From positions 1,550,001 through 1,614,000 of the forward strand of contig NZ_CP089211.1 in the NCBI RefSeq assembly GCF_021183825.1: 64,000 nt of DNA, written 5' to 3'. The translations under genes were made by a program, and so were the position numbers. Under the pieces are notes generated by a model, which was given only the letters and a program-made list of their open reading frames with translations, did no database searches and was not told where the DNA came from. This DNA is from Sinomicrobium kalidii. GTDB lineage: Bacteria > Bacteroidota > Bacteroidia > Flavobacteriales > Flavobacteriaceae. This document shows positions 18,461-27,644 of this stretch, piece by piece. Each line of letters opens with the position of its first letter. Position 1 is the stretch's first letter.

Positions 18461-19432
18461 CTACTCACTGACAAATTCAATTTCATCAGTTTCCGCATTG
18501 GCCATTTTTTTCATCACGGGGATCATTTCGGAAATAAAGGAAGCCATATGCTCCGTATCCAACAGGGTGGCCTCGTCTCCTACCTTGTGGTAATGCTGAA
18601 AATTGGTGAAGTCAAAAGTGCAAACGGTTTGTGATGGCACATCAAACTCAAGGAAAAAGGGATAGTTATCAGACCTTTTGAACAATTGAAAATCCTTCGC
18701 CTTCGGTAAAAACCCTATGAGTTCCTTCCCGGCATATTCGTTCATCCTGTCTGCCATATTCGAATCTTCATAACCGGTAATATAAGCCGTGTAATCCGCT
18801 GTCATGGGTACACCTATCATTTCAAAGTTCACCATGGTATAAAGGTTCAGCTTTTCCGTAAGCAGCTTTCTGGCGAGATGCCTGGATCCCAGCAGTCCCT
18901 TTTCTTCGGCAGAGAACAAGGCAAATATAAGGCTCCTCTTATTCGACTTCGATTTTCCGAAATATTTTGCCAGCTCCAGTACCGCCGTGGTCCCCGAAGC
19001 GTTGTCATTGGCGCCGTTGGCAATAAAGTCATCGCCTTCCCCTTCATCCAGCACGCCTATGTGGTCGTAATGTGCGCCTATCAGAATAAATTCATCCTTG
19101 AGTCCAGGGTCATTCCCTTCTATATATCCCACTACATTAAAGGCAGGCTCTTTAAAATTGTCCAGCGTGTCCCTATAGGAAGAAAAATAAGGTTTTATCC
19201 CGTTTTCGGCAAATACTTGTTCTATATATGCTGCGGCTTTTTCAATTCCGGGGCTCCCGGCATCCCTTCCTTTAAGTGCATCGGATGCCAGAAATTCCAC
19301 AGCTTTCCTGACATCGGCCGTATCTACTGTATAGGAGGATTCTGTAACAGGTTCCGGTGATTGCTGTGCCTGTGCATTCAGGCCTAAAATCAGTGTACAG
19401 GCCAGTGTCGCAATATAAATATGTCTTTTCAT
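18461..19432 (-). CDS. Secreted M28-family zinc peptidase
   Basis: This is an exported aminopeptidase-like enzyme of family M28. The signal peptide ends near residue 22 (NAQAQ). Zinc-ligand motifs are GAHYDHIG, the segment GANDNASGT, and SAEEKGLLGS with the catalytic Glu. An HYHKVGDE-like segment near the C-terminus provides the last histidine. It is 323 residues, normal for single-domain M28 enzymes. It lies downstream of the pyruvate dehydrogenase genes but is cut off from them by an intrinsic terminator. Confidence 0.92.
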   Translation of the reverse strand: MKRHIYIATLACTLILGLNAQAQQSPEPVTESSYTVDTADVRKAVEFLASDALKGRDAGSPGIEKAAAYIEQVFAENGIKPYFSSYRDTLDNFKEPAFNVVGYIEGNDPGLKDEFILIGAHYDHIGVLDEGEGDDFIANGANDNASGTTAVLELAKYFGKSKSNKRSLIFALFSAEEKGLLGSRHLARKLLTEKLNLYTMVNFEMIGVPMTADYTAYITGYEDSNMADRMNEYAGKELIGFLPKAKDFQLFKRSDNYPFFLEFDVPSQTVCTFDFTNFQHYHKVGDEATLLDTEHMASFISEMIPVMKKMANAETDEIEFVSE

Positions 19433-19475
19433 ACGGAGATCAATTTAGACGTTGTTATGGCTAAAATATATAAAA

Positions 19476-19508
19476 AATCCCGTTCCCTCGAATATAAGGA
19501 ACGGGATT
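19476..19508 (-). terminator. Intrinsic terminator after the pyruvate dehydrogenase E2 gene
   Basis: A perfect 11-bp inverted repeat (AATCCCGTTCC and its complement) is followed, read on the minus strand, by a run of T residues. It stands 25 bases past the E2 stop and before the M28 peptidase gene, so it should end the E1-alpha/E2 transcript. Confidence 0.9.
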
Positions 19509-19532
19509 CTGATTTATTTAACCGTCCGGAGA

Positions 19533-21176
19533 CTAAGCCAGCATGGTCACCGGGTTCTCCAGAAAGTGTTGTAACGTTTGCAGGAATTGTGCTCCCGTTG
19601 CCCCGTCTACCGTACGGTGATCGCAAGCCAGGGTTATCTTCATAGTGTTACCCACTACAACTTCGCCGTTCTTCACTACAGGTTTCTGTACGATACCCCC
19701 AACGGAAAGAATCGCCGAATTGGGCTGGTTTATGATCGATGTAAATTCCTGTATACCGAACATTCCCAGATTAGACACCGTAAAGGTACTCCCTTCCATT
19801 TCCTGTGGCGTGAGTTTCTTGTTCCTCGCCTTTCCGGCAAGATCCTTGACCTGTGTCCCGATTTGTGTAAGGGTCATCTGATCGGTAAAGCGCAGTACGG
19901 GAACCACCAGGCCTTCTTCCACAGCCACGGCAACCCCTACATGCACATGGTGATTGTACAGCGTGGTATCTCCTTTCCAGGAAGTATTTACCTGAGGGTG
20001 TTTTTTCAGGGCCATGGCGCAGGCCTTCACTACCATGTCATTAAAGGATACTTTAATATCGGGCAGTGCGTTTATTTGTCCGCGGGAAGCGATGGCATTG
20101 TCCATATCCACTTCTATGGTAAGATAGTAATGCGGTGCGGTAAACTTAGACTCCGCAAGTCGCTTGGCAATGGTTTTCCGCATCTGCGAGTTTTTCACTT
20201 CCTCGGAACTTTCCTCGCCGGCAGGAACAAACGGCATCACTTTAGCAGCAGGAGCAGCTTCTCCTTTAGCTTCGGCCGGGGCGGCTTCTGCTGCGGCAGG
20301 TGTATAACTTTCGATATCCCTTTTAACAATCCTGCCGTTTTCGCCGGTTCCTTTTACCCTGGAGAGATCGATCCCTTTTTCTTCAGCCATCTTTTTGGCA
20401 AGCGGCGAAGCAAATATACGGCCTCCGCCCCGGGTTCCTCCGGTTGTTTCTTCGGGTGCAGATCCAGTACTTTCTGTTTGAGCCGCCGGGCCCTGCGTCT
20501 CTGTCGAAGCAGATTCTTTATCCTTTTTGGCTCCTCCGCCGGCAACGGCCTTGAGAACGGCATCTACGTCTGTTCCCTCAGGACCTATGATGGCAAGGAC
20601 CTCATCTACGGGAGCAGATTCGCCTTCCGGAATACCGATGTGCAACAGGGTACCGGAATAGAACGATTCAAACTCCATTGTGGCCTTGTCGGTCTCTATT
20701 TCGGCCAGGATATCGCCTTCTTCTACCTCATCACCAACCTTTTTCAACCAGCTGGCCACGGTCCCTTCTTCCATCGTATCGCTCAGGCGCGGCATGGTAA
20801 CTACCTCCACACCTTCCGGAATTTCGCCGGAGGCATCACCTCCTGTCGCTTCCTCTTCGGAAGCGCTGTTATCTTCTGTTTTTTCTTCTTCTTTGGTTTT
20901 CGATCCGCCGCCGCTCAGTAACGAAGAAATATCTTCTCCCTCTTCTCCTATGACAGCAAGCAGGGAATCCACAGGAGCACCTTCACCTTCCTGAATACCA
21001 ATGTGTAACAGGGTACCGGAATAGAACGATTCAAACTCCATTGTGGCCTTGTCGGTCTCTATTTCAGCCAGGATATCACCTTCCTCTATTTTGTCTCCTA
21101 CTTTTTTCAACCATTTTGCCACCACACCTTCTTCCATGGTGTCGCTTAATCTCGGCATATTAATTACTTGGGCCAT
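19533..21176 (-). CDS. Pyruvate dehydrogenase E2 (dihydrolipoamide acetyltransferase), two lipoyl domains
   Basis: This is the core acyltransferase of the pyruvate dehydrogenase complex, passing acetyl groups from lipoyl arms to CoA. Two N-terminal lipoyl domains carry the lipoylated lysine in ETDKATMEFES (Lys43 and Lys164), each followed by a low-complexity acidic or Ala/Pro linker. A peripheral subunit-binding domain lies near 255-290 (ASPLAKKMAEEKGIDL). The catalytic domain ends with DHRTVDGA, which holds the active-site His. It is 547 residues long. The two lipoyl-coding segments share a long stretch of identical DNA (see findings). It follows E1-alpha by five bases. Confidence 0.95.
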   Translation of the reverse strand: MAQVINMPRLSDTMEEGVVAKWLKKVGDKIEEGDILAEIETDKATMEFESFYSGTLLHIGIQEGEGAPVDSLLAVIGEEGEDISSLLSGGGSKTKEEEKTEDNSASEEEATGGDASGEIPEGVEVVTMPRLSDTMEEGTVASWLKKVGDEVEEGDILAEIETDKATMEFESFYSGTLLHIGIPEGESAPVDEVLAIIGPEGTDVDAVLKAVAGGGAKKDKESASTETQGPAAQTESTGSAPEETTGGTRGGGRIFASPLAKKMAEEKGIDLSRVKGTGENGRIVKRDIESYTPAAAEAAPAEAKGEAAPAAKVMPFVPAGEESSEEVKNSQMRKTIAKRLAESKFTAPHYYLTIEVDMDNAIASRGQINALPDIKVSFNDMVVKACAMALKKHPQVNTSWKGDTTLYNHHVHVGVAVAVEEGLVVPVLRFTDQMTLTQIGTQVKDLAGKARNKKLTPQEMEGSTFTVSNLGMFGIQEFTSIINQPNSAILSVGGIVQKPVVKNGEVVVGNTMKITLACDHRTVDGATGAQFLQTLQHFLENPVTMLA

Positions 21177-21181
21177 AAGTA

Positions 21182-22180
21182 CTATAATTTATGAGGTAAA
21201 AACGGATAATCTTCTTGTGCATACACCACATCATACATCACATTCTTATCCGGATACGGTGACTCTTCGGCAAATTTTTCGCATTCTTTCACCTTGTCTT
21301 TTACCCGCTTTTCTATTGTTTCTATTTCTTCGTCCGTAGCGTATTTTTTATCTTTAATAATATCCAGCACCTGGGTAATGGGGTCTATCTTCTTGTATTC
21401 CTCCACCTCATCCTTTGTTCTGTAGTGCTGAGCATCACTCATGGAGTGCCCCCTGTAGCGATATGTTTTCATCTCAAGAAAGGTAGGCCCGCCACCGCTT
21501 CGGGCACGTTCAATAGCCTCATCCATCGCTTCCGCCACTTTAACGGGATTCATTCCGTCCACCGGGCCACAGGGCATTTCATATCCGAGGCCTAGTTTCC
21601 AGATATCCGTGGTGTGTGCGGTCCTCGCTACCGAGGTTCCCATGGCATAACCATTGTTCTCACAAACAAAGACTACCGGAAGCTGCCACAACATGGCCAG
21701 GTTAAACGCTTCGTGAAGCGATCCCTGTCTTACAGCCCCGTCTCCCATGTAGCAAAGTGTTACCGCATTCCTTTTGAAATATTTATCGGCAAAGGCCATC
21801 CCGGCGCCGAGAGGAATTTGCCCTCCAACTATACCGTGCCCTCCGAAAAAGCCTTTTTCCTTGGAAAAGATATGCATGGAACCTCCGAGTCCCTGGGAAG
21901 TTCCGGTACTTTTACCGTAGAGTTCGGCCATAATTCTTTTAGGATCTACTCCCATGCCTATGGGCTGAACGTGGTTCCGGTATGCCGTTATCATTTTGTC
22001 CTTGGACAGGTCCATTGCATGGAGTGATCCTGCCAGGACCGCTTCCTGTCCGTTATACAAATGAAGAAATCCCCTCACTTTCTGCTGGATGTAAACCTGT
22101 GCCAGCTTATCTTCAAACTTTCTCCAGAACAGCATGTCTTCGTACCACTTCAGGTACACTTCTTTTGTTACCTTTTTCAT
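21182..22180 (-). CDS. pdhA: Pyruvate dehydrogenase E1 component, alpha subunit
   Basis: This is the thiamine-diphosphate-dependent decarboxylase subunit of the pyruvate dehydrogenase complex. I chose the ATG giving MKKVTKEVYLKWYEDM, which yields 332 residues, the usual length; the frame stays open 42 codons further upstream, but that part has no family similarity. The TPP motif runs from GDG (146-148) to NN (175-176). YRGHSMSD is the conserved loop. E1-beta is not adjacent, so it must be encoded elsewhere. The gene is co-transcribed with E2. Confidence 0.94.
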   Translation of the reverse strand: MKKVTKEVYLKWYEDMLFWRKFEDKLAQVYIQQKVRGFLHLYNGQEAVLAGSLHAMDLSKDKMITAYRNHVQPIGMGVDPKRIMAELYGKSTGTSQGLGGSMHIFSKEKGFFGGHGIVGGQIPLGAGMAFADKYFKRNAVTLCYMGDGAVRQGSLHEAFNLAMLWQLPVVFVCENNGYAMGTSVARTAHTTDIWKLGLGYEMPCGPVDGMNPVKVAEAMDEAIERARSGGGPTFLEMKTYRYRGHSMSDAQHYRTKDEVEEYKKIDPITQVLDIIKDKKYATDEEIETIEKRVKDKVKECEKFAEESPYPDKNVMYDVVYAQEDYPFLPHKL

Positions 22181-22536
22181 GTGTTTATTTTTTTGCGCCG
22201 ACCAAAATACGTAATCCCGATGATTATCGGGATGTCTTGCATATGGAATCGTCTTGCCCGTACATGGATTCGATACGATCGTACTCCGAGGAGCCATTCT
22301 CACCAAAAAACCATGTTCGCTGCATCAAAAATAGCTTAATTAGTCTTTAAAATTGTTGTCACTCCCCGAATTTTACTGCAAAGAGGACTTTTTAATTGCG
22401 AGATACAAAAGTAATATTTTAAACAAAAGTGAAAAAACGAAAAGAACAGTTTTATTCGGCTTTTTTGTTAAATTAGAAAAAGTCGCCGAACAAGGGAGAT
22501 GAAAAGCAAAAACCCGCCTTCAAATGTATGCCTTTA
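22181..22536. other. Intergenic region between pdhA and cdd
   Basis: This region contains the pdhA leader and promoter and the end of the cdd transcript. It includes one 16-bp palindromic repeat (listed separately) and a very A/T-rich block at about 22330-22470 that probably holds the promoter. I see no gene in it; the frame that continues upstream of the chosen pdhA start has no recognisable protein similarity. Confidence 0.45.
22216..22231. repeat. 16-bp palindromic repeat CCCGAT-n4-ATCGGG (copy 1)
   Basis: The sequence CCCGATGATTATCGGG is a 6-bp inverted repeat with a four-base centre. The same design recurs twice near 44.8 kb. It lies 36 bases upstream of the chosen pdhA start, so it is probably transcribed in the leader or sits near the promoter. 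Confidence 0.75.
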
Positions 22537-23019
22537 TTACAAATTGGACTTATCGAACAAAAGGGGAAGAAGGTCTTTCACGGAAGGTGCTTTTACCACC
22601 TTGCCGGTTTCTCCCATAAAATAAAGCACCAGGGGCTCTTCCTGTTTGACCTCGTATTCGGCCAGGCTCTGCCTGCATGCCCCACAAGGGGGTATGGGGG
22701 TAAGCACCGTATGGTTATCTGAAGCGGCAGATATGGCCAGCGCGTTGATCCTGACGTTCGGATATTTTGCCCCCGCCTGGTATACGGCCACGCGTTCTGC
22801 ACACAACCCGGAAGGATAGGAAGCATTCTCCTGATTGTTCCCGATGACCACTTCCCCGTTGTCTAACAGGAGTGCCGCACCTACCTTAAACCTGGAATAA
22901 GGAGCGTATGCATTTTTCCTTACTTCTACAGCTTTTTGCATCAGGCCCCGGATCTCCTCGGGCAATTCGTCTATATCTTCATAAACGATAAGCCTGGATG
23001 TGATTTCTAATTCTTTCAT
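22537..23019 (-). CDS. cdd: Cytidine deaminase
   Basis: This enzyme deaminates cytidine and deoxycytidine to uridine forms in pyrimidine salvage. Zinc ligands are Cys73 in GLCAERVA, with the catalytic Glu75, and Cys112 and Cys115 in PPCGACRQ. This Cys3 arrangement is that of the homotetrameric class. The 160-residue length fits. The gene lies two bases after the porV stop, on the same strand, so it is probably in the porV transcript. Confidence 0.95.
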   Translation of the reverse strand: MKELEITSRLIVYEDIDELPEEIRGLMQKAVEVRKNAYAPYSRFKVGAALLLDNGEVVIGNNQENASYPSGLCAERVAVYQAGAKYPNVRINALAISAASDNHTVLTPIPPCGACRQSLAEYEVKQEEPLVLYFMGETGKVVKAPSVKDLLPLLFDKSNL

Positions 23020-23021
23020 AG

Positions 23022-24182
23022 CTAAAATTCCACAAAATCGTCCCCGAAATTAAACCGGAGTGAAAACCGCAGGGTATTTTCCAGGGGGTTCTCCACCCTG
23101 GATGTTGAAAACAGGTAGGATATGTCTATGGTTGTCGCATTGAACCGGAAACCGGCCCCGAGCGAAAAGAACTTTTTCGCCCCCTTGTCGTTACTTTCAT
23201 TAAAATATCCCGTACGCAGGGCAAAAGCTTCCTGGTACATGTATTCCAGGCCCAGGGCCCAGGTGACCTCTTTCAGTTCTTCACTGAAACCGTCGGGAGC
23301 ATCGCCAAACGAGTTGAAAATACCGCTCACAAAGCCTTCGTTATAATAGTCGTCTTCCGTATTTATTACCCCATCGCCATTAGAATCATTCGGGGTGGGC
23401 ACCAACAGCTTGTTAAATTCTATTGCGGTCATTAGCCTGTTATCTGCATCAAAGATAAAGTCGAAACCGGCGCCCAGTCTCAGGTTGGTGGGAAGAAATT
23501 CTTCCTGGGTGTTATCGTTACTGTAACTGATCTTGGGGCCGATATTGGAAATATTAAACCCCCCGCGCCAACGTCCGTTAAAATTGGTATAAACCATTTC
23601 GGGCGACTGATAATAACCGGCAATATCCACAGCAAAGGAATTGGCCGCTCTGGCATCTGTTGCCCCCTCTACCTCAGTCAGCCTCAGGTCGGACCTCAGG
23701 TATCTTCCGGCTACGGCCATGGAAAACTGCTCACTGAGTTTCAGAGAATACGATCCGTCGAGGGCTATTTCATTGGGTTTCACTTCACGCCCCTGGTCAT
23801 TGGCCGTTTGTCTGAATTCAAAACCACCCAGCCCGTAATAACGCAGGCTAAAGGCAAAGGCGCTTCTTTCGTTGACCCGTTTGTAAAAATTCAGGTTCAA
23901 AAGGCCTATATCGTTTACCAGTTCTCTCAGGTAAGGGGTATAACTCACCCCTACACCATACTGTTTTTCAGAAAAAACGTATTTGGCAGGGTTCCATTGT
24001 TGCGAAAAGGCATCGGGTGCGGTGGCAACCCCCATATCGGCCATACCTGCTGCCCTTGCATCTGCAGCAACAAGAAGGAAAGGCAATGCCGGATTAACGG
24101 GGCGGTAATTATTTTCCTGGGCATATATCGGTCTGAATACTGCCCATGAGGCAATAGCAATAAGGATACATATTTTTTTCAT
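23022..24182 (-). CDS. porV: Type IX secretion outer-membrane protein PorV
   Basis: PorV is an outer-membrane beta-barrel of the FadL type that carries type IX secretion substrates from the translocon to the attachment complex. The chosen ATG (MKKICILIAIAS) gives a signal peptide ending IYAQ; an upstream in-frame start adds only non-signal sequence. The N-terminal NPALPFLLVAADARAAGMAD and GVATAPDAFSQQWNPAKY are family hallmarks. It has 386 residues and ends in an aromatic barrel strand. In many flavobacteria porU (the sortase) lies next to porV; here only a non-coding gap separates porV from gldJ. Confidence 0.92.
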   Translation of the reverse strand: MKKICILIAIASWAVFRPIYAQENNYRPVNPALPFLLVAADARAAGMADMGVATAPDAFSQQWNPAKYVFSEKQYGVGVSYTPYLRELVNDIGLLNLNFYKRVNERSAFAFSLRYYGLGGFEFRQTANDQGREVKPNEIALDGSYSLKLSEQFSMAVAGRYLRSDLRLTEVEGATDARAANSFAVDIAGYYQSPEMVYTNFNGRWRGGFNISNIGPKISYSNDNTQEEFLPTNLRLGAGFDFIFDADNRLMTAIEFNKLLVPTPNDSNGDGVINTEDDYYNEGFVSGIFNSFGDAPDGFSEELKEVTWALGLEYMYQEAFALRTGYFNESNDKGAKKFFSLGAGFRFNATTIDISYLFSTSRVENPLENTLRFSLRFNFGDDFVEF

Positions 24183-24583
24183 GTTCAGATTGGTAGATTT
24201 GTAACAAATATACTTTATAATTATAGTTATACAAGTTTCACATCCCAAATAGGCGGGCTCCTCCCCCTTTAACGTTATTTTTGGAAATATCTTGTGTTTG
24301 TCCCGCCTTCACTATGTGATTCTTTTCAGGTCCACGGCATTAAAAGCCCGTAGGTTCCACCGTTCTGCAACTGCTCGTACCCGGTATTACACAAAGCCGT
24401 CCTCCCTGCCGTACAAACGACAAAGTATTTTGTCCGGCGCATAATAATAAGTTCGATTAAACGTTATAAAAAGTGTCTCAACACAGTGAATTCATAAAAA
24501 GAATTTCGACACAAAAAAGTGAAAATATATCGTTAATTACTATATTGCACGAATATTTTTCGGACAACTCAAATCTTTTTTCT
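24183..24583. other. Divergent intergenic region between porV and gldJ
   Basis: This 401-base gap carries the promoters of porV and gldJ. A TATTTTTG word at 24276-24283 resembles the flavobacterial -7 element, but no matching -33 TTG was found. There is no trace of a porU reading frame. A stretch around 24330-24420 is richer in GC and may be a relic or leader sequence. Confidence 0.45.
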
Positions 24584-26251
24584 ATGAAGATTAATTTTAA
24601 ATTATTGGTATTGTCCTTAGCTCTGACCGGCGGGCTTGTGGGGTGTAAAAACTCCGGATCGAATTATAAAAATACATCAAGGGCCACCGGATGGAAAATA
24701 AACGACGGAGAAGGGGGCTTTGAATACAATACTAATTTTAAAGAACAGGAAACCGCTCCGGGCCTGGTTTTTATAGAAGGAGGTACTTTCACCATGGGGA
24801 AAGTGCAGGACGATATTATGCACGACTGGAACAATACGCCTACACAACAGCACGTGCAATCCTTCTATATGGATGAGACGGAAGTAACCAATCTTATGTA
24901 CCTGGAATACCTGGACTGGCTAAAAAAGGTCTTCCCTCCCGGGACCCCAATGTATGAGAATATATATACCGGGGCACTTCCGGATACCATGGTATGGAGA
25001 AACCGCCTCGGGTATAATGAAGTGATGACCGACAATTATCTCCGTCATCCCGCGTATGCCAATTATCCCGTAGTAGGTGTTAACTGGGTACAGGCCGTAC
25101 AGTTCAGTGAGTGGCGGACAGACCGGGTAAACGAACTGCAGCTCGAACAGGAAGGATATATCGCCGAGGGGACGAAAAACCAGGTGATGGCCGGCGACGT
25201 TGGCGGGACTTTCAGCACGGGAACCTACCTCATGAACCCCAATACGGCTTATGGGGGCAATATAGACAGCCTCCAGGGCAGGAAAAAAAATGAAGAAGAC
25301 AGTACAAACGTATATGCCAAACTGACCAGTGGCGTGATCCTCCCCGGTTACAGGCTCCCTACAGAGGCTGAATGGGAATATGCTGCCATTGCCATTGTGG
25401 GCAACCGGGAGTATAACAATGTAAGAGGTCGGAAAAAATATCCCTGGGAAGGTGAGTATACCAGATCGTCCAAAAAATCGGCGAAAGGAGATCAACTGGC
25501 CAATTTCAAACAGGGAAAAGGAGACTACGGCGGTATTGCTGGATGGTCCGATGACGGTGCCGACATCACAGCCGAAGTAAAATCCTATCCTCCGAATGAT
25601 TTCGGACTCTACGACATGGCCGGAAACGTGGCCGAATGGGTAGCCGATGTCTACCGCCCCATCGTGGATGATGAAGCCAATGACTTTAACTATTACCGGG
25701 GGAATATTTACACCAAAACCGCGATCAATGACGACGGGACCGTTGAAGTATTAAATCCGGATCAGGTCGTATATGACACCTTGCCCAACGGGAAGGTCAT
25801 TGCCAAAAACCTGCCGGGGGAAGTGGTTAATACTCCGCTTACGGAAAAAGATACCTACCTGAGACCCAATTTTTCCAAGAGCGACAACAGGAACTACCGT
25901 GACGGCGACCAGAGTTCTTCCAGATATTTCAACAGGTTTTATCAGGAAGGTGAACAATCGGACGAAAGCAATACCCGGAAAATGTACAATTCCCCAAAAC
26001 ACAAGATCGAAACGGATGCAGAAGGGAACATGGTGCTGGAATACGATAAATCGAACCGAAGGACTACACTTATAGGCGATGATGTAAGAGTATATAAAGG
26101 CGGCTCGTGGAGAGACCGTGCCTACTGGCTCGATCCGGCCCAGCGAAGGTATTTGCCGCAATATATGGCTACCGACTACATAGGGTTCCGTTGCGCGATG
26201 TCCAGAGTCGGCTCCAAGGCCAAGAAAAAGCGAAAAAGACCAAGAGGCTGA
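24584..26251 (+). CDS. gldJ: Gliding motility lipoprotein GldJ
   Basis: GldJ is an outer-membrane-associated lipoprotein required for gliding and for stability of the type IX motor partner GldK. The start giving MKINFKLLVLSLALTG yields a lipoprotein signal with Cys21 (LVGC). An upstream in-frame start has no signal and was rejected. The body is a formylglycine-generating-enzyme-like fold: FIEGGTFTMG, DETEVTNLMYLEY, YPVVGVNWVQAVQF, YRLPTEAEWEYA and VYKGGSWRDRAYW. It has 555 residues and a lysine/arginine-rich tail. A terminator follows, and murF comes next. Confidence 0.95.
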   Translation: MKINFKLLVLSLALTGGLVGCKNSGSNYKNTSRATGWKINDGEGGFEYNTNFKEQETAPGLVFIEGGTFTMGKVQDDIMHDWNNTPTQQHVQSFYMDETEVTNLMYLEYLDWLKKVFPPGTPMYENIYTGALPDTMVWRNRLGYNEVMTDNYLRHPAYANYPVVGVNWVQAVQFSEWRTDRVNELQLEQEGYIAEGTKNQVMAGDVGGTFSTGTYLMNPNTAYGGNIDSLQGRKKNEEDSTNVYAKLTSGVILPGYRLPTEAEWEYAAIAIVGNREYNNVRGRKKYPWEGEYTRSSKKSAKGDQLANFKQGKGDYGGIAGWSDDGADITAEVKSYPPNDFGLYDMAGNVAEWVADVYRPIVDDEANDFNYYRGNIYTKTAINDDGTVEVLNPDQVVYDTLPNGKVIAKNLPGEVVNTPLTEKDTYLRPNFSKSDNRNYRDGDQSSSRYFNRFYQEGEQSDESNTRKMYNSPKHKIETDAEGNMVLEYDKSNRRTTLIGDDVRVYKGGSWRDRAYWLDPAQRRYLPQYMATDYIGFRCAMSRVGSKAKKKRKRPRG

Positions 26252-26283
26252 TAGCCCGAAATATGAAAAATAATATATTTCCC

Positions 26284-26318
26284 AGCCCCGGCACTGTAAA
26301 CAGGTCGGGGCTTTTTTC
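26284..26318 (+). terminator. Terminator after gldJ
   Basis: The arms AGCCCCG and CGGGGCT enclose a loop of about 15 bases and are followed by TTTTTTCTATTTTT. The element ends 12 bases before the murF start, so murF needs its own promoter or read-through. Confidence 0.85.
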
Positions 26319-26330
26319 TATTTTTACCAC

Positions 26331-27605
26331 ATGAACACGGAAGCGCTCTACCAGGTATACCTGTCGTGCAACAAGGTTTGTACAGATACGAGAAAACTCA
26401 AAAAAGGAGATATCTTCTTTGCCCTTAAAGGCGATAATTTCAACGGTAACACCTTTGCCGCAAGTGCTTTGGAACAAGGCGCCTCTTACGCGGTCATCGA
26501 TGAAGAAGAGTACTCCGCCGGTGAACAAACCATCCTGGTTGACAACGTTCTGCACACACTCCAGCAACTGGCCCGGCATCACAGGAAAGCACTGAACATT
26601 CCCATACTTGCCCTTACGGGAAGTAACGGAAAAACCACCACCAAAGAGTTGATAAATGCCGTGCTTTTGCGAAAATTCCGCACCGTTGCCACAAAGGGTA
26701 ACCTCAACAACCATATCGGCGTACCGCTAACACTCCTCGATATGGATCACACCACACAGATAGGTATTGTGGAAATGGGGGCCAATCATTTGCAGGAAAT
26801 AAGCAAGCTGTGCGACATTGCCGAACCGGATTACGGATATATCACCAATTTTGGCAAGGCCCACCTGGAAGGATTCGGTGGCTTTGAAGGAGTTGTCCGG
26901 GGAAAAAGTGAACTCTACCAACATTTGATGCAGCGCAATAAGCTGGTATTCTACAATGCGGAAGATGCCATTCAAAAAGAAAAACTAAAAGCCTATCCCC
27001 GTAAATTCGGTTACGATACCACAGGCCATTCCGATGTTCGCGTATCATTTATCAGTGCCGACCCGTTCGTATCGCTCAAAACAGGACAAATCACCATAGA
27101 CTCCCACTTAATCGGAAAGTACAACTTTAATAACATTACAGCCGCCATTACGATAGGCAAGTATTTTGATATCCCGGATAATGATATCAAAACAGCCATA
27201 GCGCAGTATATACCGGCCAACAACCGGTCACAGATCATAGAGAAAAACAGCAATACGATCATTCTCGATGCCTATAATGCCAATCCCAGCAGTATGAAAC
27301 TGGCGCTGGAAAACTTCACTGCCCTACCCTATCGGCATAAAACGGTTATCCTGGGTGACATGTTTGAACTGGGCACTGATACCGATACCGAACACCAACA
27401 TATTGCAGAACAGGTAGCAAGTCATCCTTCCGGCAGTGTCATACTGATAGGAGAGCACTTTTTTAAAACAGATTCCGAACACCTGAAATTCCGGACATTC
27501 GATGAACTGAAGGACTATCTACTGCAAAATAAACTGCAAAACCGGTCCATACTCATTAAAGGCTCCAGGGGGATGGCCCTGGAGCGGGTGCTGGAATTGT
27601 TATAG
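26331..27605 (+). CDS. murF: UDP-N-acetylmuramoyl-tripeptide--D-alanyl-D-alanine ligase
   Basis: MurF adds D-Ala-D-Ala to the UDP-MurNAc-tripeptide in the last cytoplasmic step of peptidoglycan precursor synthesis. The P-loop GSNGKTTTK is at 97-105, EMGANHLQEI is the central-domain motif, and DAYNANPSSM is the C-terminal ligase signature. It is 424 residues. The gene is placed after gldJ and is not linked to other mur genes in this window. Confidence 0.95.
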   Translation: MNTEALYQVYLSCNKVCTDTRKLKKGDIFFALKGDNFNGNTFAASALEQGASYAVIDEEEYSAGEQTILVDNVLHTLQQLARHHRKALNIPILALTGSNGKTTTKELINAVLLRKFRTVATKGNLNNHIGVPLTLLDMDHTTQIGIVEMGANHLQEISKLCDIAEPDYGYITNFGKAHLEGFGGFEGVVRGKSELYQHLMQRNKLVFYNAEDAIQKEKLKAYPRKFGYDTTGHSDVRVSFISADPFVSLKTGQITIDSHLIGKYNFNNITAAITIGKYFDIPDNDIKTAIAQYIPANNRSQIIEKNSNTIILDAYNANPSSMKLALENFTALPYRHKTVILGDMFELGTDTDTEHQHIAEQVASHPSGSVILIGEHFFKTDSEHLKFRTFDELKDYLLQNKLQNRSILIKGSRGMALERVLELL

Positions 27606-27644
27606 TTCGAATAAAAGTTTTCGGATTTCCCGGGCGGCACCTAT

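Noticed and set aside
19578..20921. Long open frame antisense to the E2 gene
   Set aside because: Shadow of the repetitive lipoyl and linker regions; no domain match.
24276..24283. Possible flavobacterial -7 promoter box TATTTTTG
   Set aside because: No -33 TTG at proper spacing and about 300 bases from the gldJ start.
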